The notes under the pieces: generated by a model | Databases searched by the model: none | What the model was told of the DNA's origin: nothing | The model's input: the letters and a program-made list of their open reading frames with translations, nothing else | Shown here: piece after piece, positions 58,780 to 64,000 of the stretch | Layout of the letters: every line of letters starts with the position of its first letter | Numbering within the stretch: the first letter of the stretch is position 1 | Made by a program: the position numbers and the translations under genes | Source: Raphanus sativus | Lineage: Eukaryota; Streptophyta; Magnoliopsida; Brassicales; Brassicaceae | Reading direction: 5' to 3' | Assembly: GCF_000801105.2 (NCBI RefSeq) | Contig: NW_026615417.1 | Span: 1 to 64,000, forward strand | Length of the DNA: 64,000 nt

Positions 58780-61169
58780 TCTTATACTATAAAGTAGAAC
58801 TCAACTCTCTTCTTCCTTAGCCACATAGAAAAATAATGCCAGGAGAGGGCACTATGTGTCCTGCGTTTCATTTAATTTTTCCTCCATTCGTACGGGCTTA
58901 ATATTTTGTTGGGTTGTTTCACATCTTCACTGAGCTCAGTAAATTCTCTTTAATGAAACTCCACGTTTTTATTAGGTTATAGCATTTTTATCTCTTCCCT
59001 TCCTGTTTCCAAAGCTAATGTCGATTCATGTTTTGAATACGGTCTTTCATCTTCTTTTTCACTGTCCGAAACGAAAAAAGTAACCGATCCTCTTTAAACC
59101 CTCCATTAATCGATCACCCACGCTCCTTGGTTCATTTTTAGATTGATTATGAGGGGCATGAGAGTGTCCGAGAGCGATAGATTGTGGGAGAGGAGAGAAC
59201 AACTGGTGCTGATGAGGCCAGAGCTTCGTCGCTTTTGTATTATGTTTGGTGAAGACAGCGCTGGTAAAGAAGTTCAAGAAGGTATCCCGTCATCTCTGTG
59301 TTTCTACCTATGCGCCCTATTGGATCTGATCCGCCTGATTTGAGATTAGCGTTTAGTCAAGATCTATCAGGCTTCTTGAATTGCAAGGTGCAGTTTTAGT
59401 TTCGTGAGTTACTGTGAAGTTTTGGTCTTTGATCGAAATGTGTAGATTTCATTGATTTTAAGTGGTTTTTGTGTGGATGTTTATGCTATGTGACTACCTA
59501 GCTAGGTGAGGAGAAGCCAGATGTTTGTGTTTGAAAGATTCATGAGTTCTTAGGTCTGATGCTTCCAAGATTGCATAAAGAGGTTCCATTATAATATCAT
59601 TATCTCAGACTATATAAATAGAATTGAAATTCTTAAAGATTGTACATAGTTGTTTAAGTTTTGACTTTTGCTTATATTTGTGATGTTATGTTCGGATATG
59701 TTTCCTTTTGTATGTCTACACACATGTTTTATGTGTATACACACACCTTTCAACTTCGATAATGTTCTTCACATGTTCTGGAATTATGTTTTTTGAATTC
59801 TCTCAGCATTCTGTTTTATGTTGTGTATACACCTTTGAATGCTTTTTTTTGTCAACACCTTTGTATGCTTAGATCGTAGAAATACAAAAACTATTAAATC
59901 ATGGAAATTCATAAAGGCCTTTTTTATATTCTGCTGATTACTGTTATCTTAAGTTTTCACCAAAAACACCATGATTAAGATATATAATTACTCACAAACA
60001 ATGACTAACAAACATGCAAATAACTTGAACGAATTACATGACTACAAGACAGACAACTACATGTTACTCCAACAACAATGAAAACCGGTGGGACTCGTGC
60101 TAGCAAGGCCAGTGGCAAAGCAAGCAAAGTTTTGACTGGGGTCAATTTTATTTATAAAAATATATTAATCTTTTATCTAAAGCTATTAAAATAATATAAA
60201 TATTGAATCGGTTAACGTAATTTATATTAACTTATAAATGTTAGTATTCTTATTTTTTAAAGTGGTAACTTAAAACGAGTTATAGCAATGTATATTAACT
60301 TATAAAATTGAGAAAAAAACAAAATATCACCAAACCAAGTTTTTATCACAAAAATAGCAGCATAAGGAAGAAAATGATCAAAATAAATTTTATTGAAAAG
60401 TAAATATGCATTTATAACCATTGAGTTAATTAATTTACGACTGAGGGTTTAGAGTTAAGGGGTGGGGTTTTAGTAATGTGTTCAAATATTTAAAAATAAA
60501 AAATAAATATTAAAATTTTCAAAACAAAAAAATGCTATTTTGGTCATTTTATATTTTGAGTGCTATTTTTGTGACAAAAACTTTTAAAAAGTGTTGTTTT
60601 AGATATTTGCCCTGCAAAATTGTTAGTATTCTTATTTTTTAAGTAGTAATTTAAAACGAGTTATACTTAAATAGATAAAAAGTAAAAAAAAAATTACAAT
60701 AAAGAATGAAAGGAAAAATGTTTATGTTAAAAATAAAGTTATTTTTTTGGTAAAAGTGATTTTGAGATAATGTATTTAATTTCAGTCTAAAATCATAATT
60801 CCTTGGATCACTTCAGGGTATCCTAGGTCTTGACTCATGGGTGTTTGATGTGTCATAAAAGGATGTTGAGGTGGCTTAAGACAAAAGGTGTCGTTACATT
60901 TTAAGACTTGGATCACAAATCACAATTATCTTAAAATATATATATACTTACAATCAGAATTAAGATAAAATATTGAAAATATGTAAAATAATTACCTTTT
61001 CATACATCTTTTAGTGGTGAAATATGCATATAATATCTAAAACAAAACAAATAAATAAGTTAATATCACAAAATTATATATAAGATTTATAAACATAATT
61101 TCAAATTTATATAATTTCATACATTATTCTTTTATTTACTCACCCGTCCGTAGGGCGGGTTTCTCCTAG
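58780..61169 (+). mobile_element. 2.4 kb Helitron with a nested MITE
   Basis: Starts TCTTATACTATAAAGTAGAA after A (58779) and ends CTAG before T (61170). Near the end CACCCG...GCGGGT forms the terminal hairpin (about 61142-61160). Length 2390 bp. An ORF at 59143-59343 (MIMRGMRVSESDRLWERREQ) is unrecognised and may be captured or leader sequence. No Rep/helicase is seen. The 5' end resembles that of the 30446-33422 element, so they may be related. Confidence 0.75.
60310..60613. mobile_element. Long-TIR MITE nested in the Helitron
   Basis: Text at about 60318-60395 (GTTTTTATCACAAAAATAGC) and the opposite strand of about 60530-60612 (GTTTTTGTCACAAAAATAGC) form imperfect inverted repeats of roughly 75 bases. 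A TTAGTATTCTTATTTTTTAA direct repeat of about 45 bases flanks the element (near 60241 and 60622). No ORF. Confidence 0.6.
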
Positions 61170-61458
61170 TAATTCATATAGCAGAAGGATGAGACTTTTC
61201 AGCTATTATTCAATCCAATGTTATCATCAATAGTACTAAAACATATTTGTAATTTAGTGTAAACGTTATTTTGAAACCAAAACGTTAAATGGTGATTTAT
61301 CCAAAGAACTGTTAAATAATGGTTAATGAATTAACATAAAGTATCAAAGAATAAATTTATCATCAATTAATTACTCTTTCACAAATAAAACTTATGCATT
61401 GCCCTATAACATCTCTAGTTCGCTGTCACCAATCTAACATCCTAAACCAAAAGCAAAT
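61170..61458. other. Upstream region of the ECA1-like gene
   Basis: AT-rich, 289 bases after the Helitron. CATTGCCCTATAACATCT near 61395 is repeated in altered form before the second copy (near 62455), consistent with a tandem duplication that included promoter DNA. Confidence 0.4.
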
Positions 61459-61987
61459 ATGGCAAAGTCTCTTTCTATGTTAATGCTTGTATTCATGGTA
61501 CTATTTATCATGGCTCACACAACTTTTTCCCAAAAAAATTGATCGATATTCTCTAGAGGTACCAGAAGATGTGAACATATCTCCCCCGCCATATTTTTAT
61601 ATCTACACCGAAACTCCTGATAAATCTCCATTCGAAGCTGATCCACCGACAATGGAATATAACATGAAGCTTGGGAGACAGTACACGGACAAACAATTTA
61701 AGTTTCTTCAGATTTGCCTTCAAAAGCTGAATTCGGATTGTGGAGATAACATTGTCCAGAACATGTTGGATAAAACTACGACACAATTGACGAATGAATG
61801 TTGCCGTAATCTATTAAAAATTGGCAAAGATTGTCTTCTAGGAGTGGCTCATATCATTTCTTCAAACACTGAGTATAATAATATTGCGTCTAAGGCTATT
61901 TCAAAAAACAAACATACATGGAAAGATTGTGTCCACAGAGTTGGGAGCCATATTGGTTCTCCAGTTTTTTTGGAAGAACTAAACTAA
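61459..61987 (+). pseudogene. ECA1-like (prolamin-like) small secreted protein gene with a frameshift
   Basis: ATG at 61459 opens a signal peptide MAKSLSMLMLVFMVLFIMAH then TTFSQKN and hits a TGA in an A7 run near 61530-61536. One base out of frame, the mature part continues to 61987: DRYSLEVPEDVNI, EYNMKLGRQYTDKQF, and the Cys pattern ICLQKLNSDCG, TNECCRNLLKIGKDCL, TWKDCVHRV. This six-Cys spacing is that of the ECA1/prolamin-like (DUF1278) family of secreted reproductive-tissue peptides. One A too many in the homopolymer explains the break, so either a young pseudogene or a sequencing error. Function of this member is unknown. Confidence 0.7.
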
Positions 61988-62083
61988 TATTTCATCGTTT
62001 TGATATTATATGCATTTTGAGATTTTTTTTTGGAAGAACTAAACTAATATTTCATCATCTTGATATTATATGCATTTTGAATT
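61964..62083 (+). repeat. 60-bp tandem duplication over the ECA1-like stop codon
   Basis: TTTTTTTGGAAGAACTAAAC and the following AATATTTCATC...GATATTATATGCATTTTGA occur twice with an exact 60-base period (units about 61964-62023 and 62024-62083) and few mismatches. The first unit includes the last codons and stop; the second is non-coding. Confidence 0.9.
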
Positions 62084-62220
62084 TTATGATTCCTATCACA
62101 CCACTGAAAAATGCATTATATGTTTGATGTAGTCTTAAGATTATATGGCCATGGCCATGCAAATATTTATATTTTCTAATCAAGGATCTCAGATCCAATG
62201 AAAAATACTCAATGATGATA

Positions 62221-62320
62221 TCGTTCTTGTATAATAGAGAATAAACTGTTCCAACTTGGGTTGGTTTTCAAATTACTGCCAAAAATCATTTACTCAAACG
62301 GCAAAACAAATGTAAAATAT
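62221..62320. repeat. Fragment resembling Emigrant-type MITE interior
   Basis: GTTCCAACTTGGGTTGGTTT resembles GCTCCCAACTTGGGTCGGTT inside the MITE at 54109. No clear termini. Confidence 0.35.
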
Positions 62321-62540
62321 TTTGATATTTATTTGATATATGTTTTCATAAGTCATATGTAGAAAGAATATGAATCACAACAGTACATATCGGAATATTC
62401 AATTGTAGATCTTAAGTTATATTATGACCCATATAACTTTTCAACAATACTCATTTCCCTATAAGATATCTTGTTTGTTGTCGCCAATCTAAAATAAAAA
62501 AAAAACCAAAAAAAACATAAATAAGCCAAAGTATTTTCTC

Positions 62541-63080
62541 ATGGTGATATGTGTATCCATAGTAGTAGGTTTTACGTCTCATCCATTTTTTTCTAGAGTG
62601 ATCAATAGTCATAAAAGGTGTAAGAAGATGTGAATATATCTCCTATTGAAGCTCCCGCCACTTTACCAGAAACTAAATATGAGATGGAGCTTATACATCA
62701 TTACTCACATCAACAGTCTCGATTTTCTTCATGTTTGCCTACAAAATTTGAACTCGGAGTGTGAGAATGACAATTTTAAGAACATGTTGGATGAGACGAC
62801 GACACAAATATTGACATATGAATGTTGTTGTCATTTATTAAAAATGGACAAACATCATATTTAGGACTGCCTCAAATTATTCTTTTGATTTGTGAATATA
62901 AAGATATTGCTTCTAACACAATTTCAAAAATCAAGCGGAGATGAAACACTATATATTCATACTCTTTTGATTTATGAGTATAAAGATATTGATTCTGGGA
63001 CGTTGGGAGCCAGATTGGTGCTCATGTCTCTTAGGATGATTTAAACAATAGCACCTCGTCATGATGCTATATGCCTTCTC
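62541..63080 (+). pseudogene. Decayed second copy of the ECA1-like gene
   Basis: Aligned to the first copy it retains GAAGATGTGAA(C/T)ATATCTCC, then codons for a LQNLNSECENDNFKNMLDET stretch, ECCCHLLKMDKHHI and a later GTTGGGAGCCA segment. Several stops and shifts break it: a TGA right after GAAGATG, a TAG after HHI, and a partial internal duplication of TTCTTTTGATTT(G/A)TGA around 62880 and 62964. It is a direct tandem duplicate spaced about 1.08 kb from copy one and cannot encode a protein. Confidence 0.65.
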
Positions 63081-63438
63081 AGTTTTATGATTATTACCAT
63101 TATATATTCATACTCCCTAATTTTTTAATTGAGAAAAAATACTTTTTATTCTAAACAAAAAGTCATTAATATTTTTGTCATCAAACTCATTAAATATCTA
63201 TATAACTGTAATTCAACTAATCAAAAATAAATTACAGAATATAGCGAGCCATATTATATAAGAATTTTACATAATTTAATATTTAATATTTAAAATATTA
63301 TTTAATTTTAAGTAAGAGAAATTTTTTGAAGTGTTAAATATTTTTTTTAAAGAGAATATTAATCAAATATCACTACACTTTCGGTAATCAAGAAACTCAA
63401 ACCATAAAATAGTTATGTTGGTATCTTAATATCATTAA
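63081..63438. other. AT-rich spacer
   Basis: Long A/T runs; no gene or element with definable ends. Confidence 0.4.
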
Positions 63439-64000
63439 CTAGATTTTGACCCGCGCTTTCAAAGCGCGGGTTTATTTTCCTTTATTTTTTTTAATTACAG
63501 CGCGGATTTATTTTCCTTTATTTTTTTTAAAATTGACAAATATTTAGTAAATGTCATATTTTCATATATTTGTTTTTTTTATAAAAGACTTAAGCCTTTT
63601 ATTTTTCTTTATCGTGTTTCATTTCAAATGAGTATAGGCCTGAGCACAATATCCGGATCCGAAGAACCAACTTGAAACCGACCCGAAAATCAGGGTTCCA
63701 AATCCGATCAGACCCGGGGTAAATATCCGAATGAGTTCTAAATTGCTATATCCGAAGAACCGGTCCCGAACCCGACCCGAACCGAGAACCGAATGAGTAC
63801 CCGAAGATATCTGAAATGTGAATATATATCTAAAAATCTATGTTATAATTATATTTATAATTATTTTAATATTTTAAATTAATATTATAAGTTAAATATA
63901 GTAGTTATTTTCAATACTTTTGAGTATTTTTGGATAAAATATGATAGTTTGGATAAAAGTTTATCCAAAAAAACTGTATATATTGGATATTTTTGGTTAT
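63439..64000 (-). mobile_element. Helitron 3' end, element runs off the window
   Basis: On the minus strand the sequence ends CCCGCGCTTTGAAAGCGCGG then GTCAAAATCTAG, followed by T, nearly the same terminus as the 54606-55274 element. The body extends right of 64000. It includes CCGAACCCGACCCGAACC-type repeats at 63640-63800. The 5' end is not in the window. Confidence 0.75.

Overview
This window is plant nuclear DNA from a Brassicaceae species, most likely a Brassica or close Brassiceae relative. The evidence is AT-rich intergenic DNA, GT-AG introns throughout, proteins very close to Arabidopsis thaliana ones, and Helitrons and MITEs of Brassicaceae type. From memory, the gene order matches Arabidopsis chromosome 3 from about At3g11740 to At3g11980. 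Several Arabidopsis neighbours (for example SYP121, ANT1, UBP13, HST and a CPSF-A-like gene) are absent, as expected for one fractionated copy after the Brassiceae genome triplication. The collinearity and identities are recalled knowledge; exon structures were read from the sequence and checked for splice sites and codon phase.

Layout, left to right: 3' part of a LURP-one-related gene (+); FOLB1 dihydroneopterin aldolase (-); an NT-C2 (EEIG1/EHBP1) protein of 707 aa (+); an RNase H-like 3'-5' exonuclease gene (-) split by an intact 4.7 kb Ty1/copia retrotransposon; an ML-domain (MD-2-related) pseudogene (-); CCT7 (+, 14 exons, 557 aa); PUB24 (-, 447 aa); a GTD-binding/DUF593 protein (-, 423 aa); tRNA-Arg(CCU) (-); a glutaredoxin-DEP-DUF547 protein (+); a TE-rich stretch at 30.4-36.6 kb; a universal stress protein (+, 199 aa); RPS5/uS7 (-, 207 aa); a decayed gene fragment; RRP5 (-, 40 exons, 1914 aa); a Helitron nested in an Emigrant-type MITE; MS2/FAR2 fatty acyl reductase (+, 606 aa); a 2.4 kb Helitron; and two damaged ECA1-like small secreted protein genes. 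The window ends inside another Helitron.

Functionally this is a housekeeping block. CCT7, RPS5 and RRP5 serve protein folding, the 40S subunit and pre-rRNA processing, and all three carry telo-box and/or site II promoter motifs. FOLB1 is folate synthesis, PUB24 a ubiquitin ligase, and MS2 pollen-wall lipid synthesis. These genes do not form an operon or a dedicated system. I found no undescribed biological system. The unusual signals are recent or nested transposon events and the gene damage they accompany: a copia insertion with identical LTRs that gives the host gene a new C-terminus, an ML pseudogene with intact splice sites but two coding lesions, and several Helitrons with clean A|T insertion sites.
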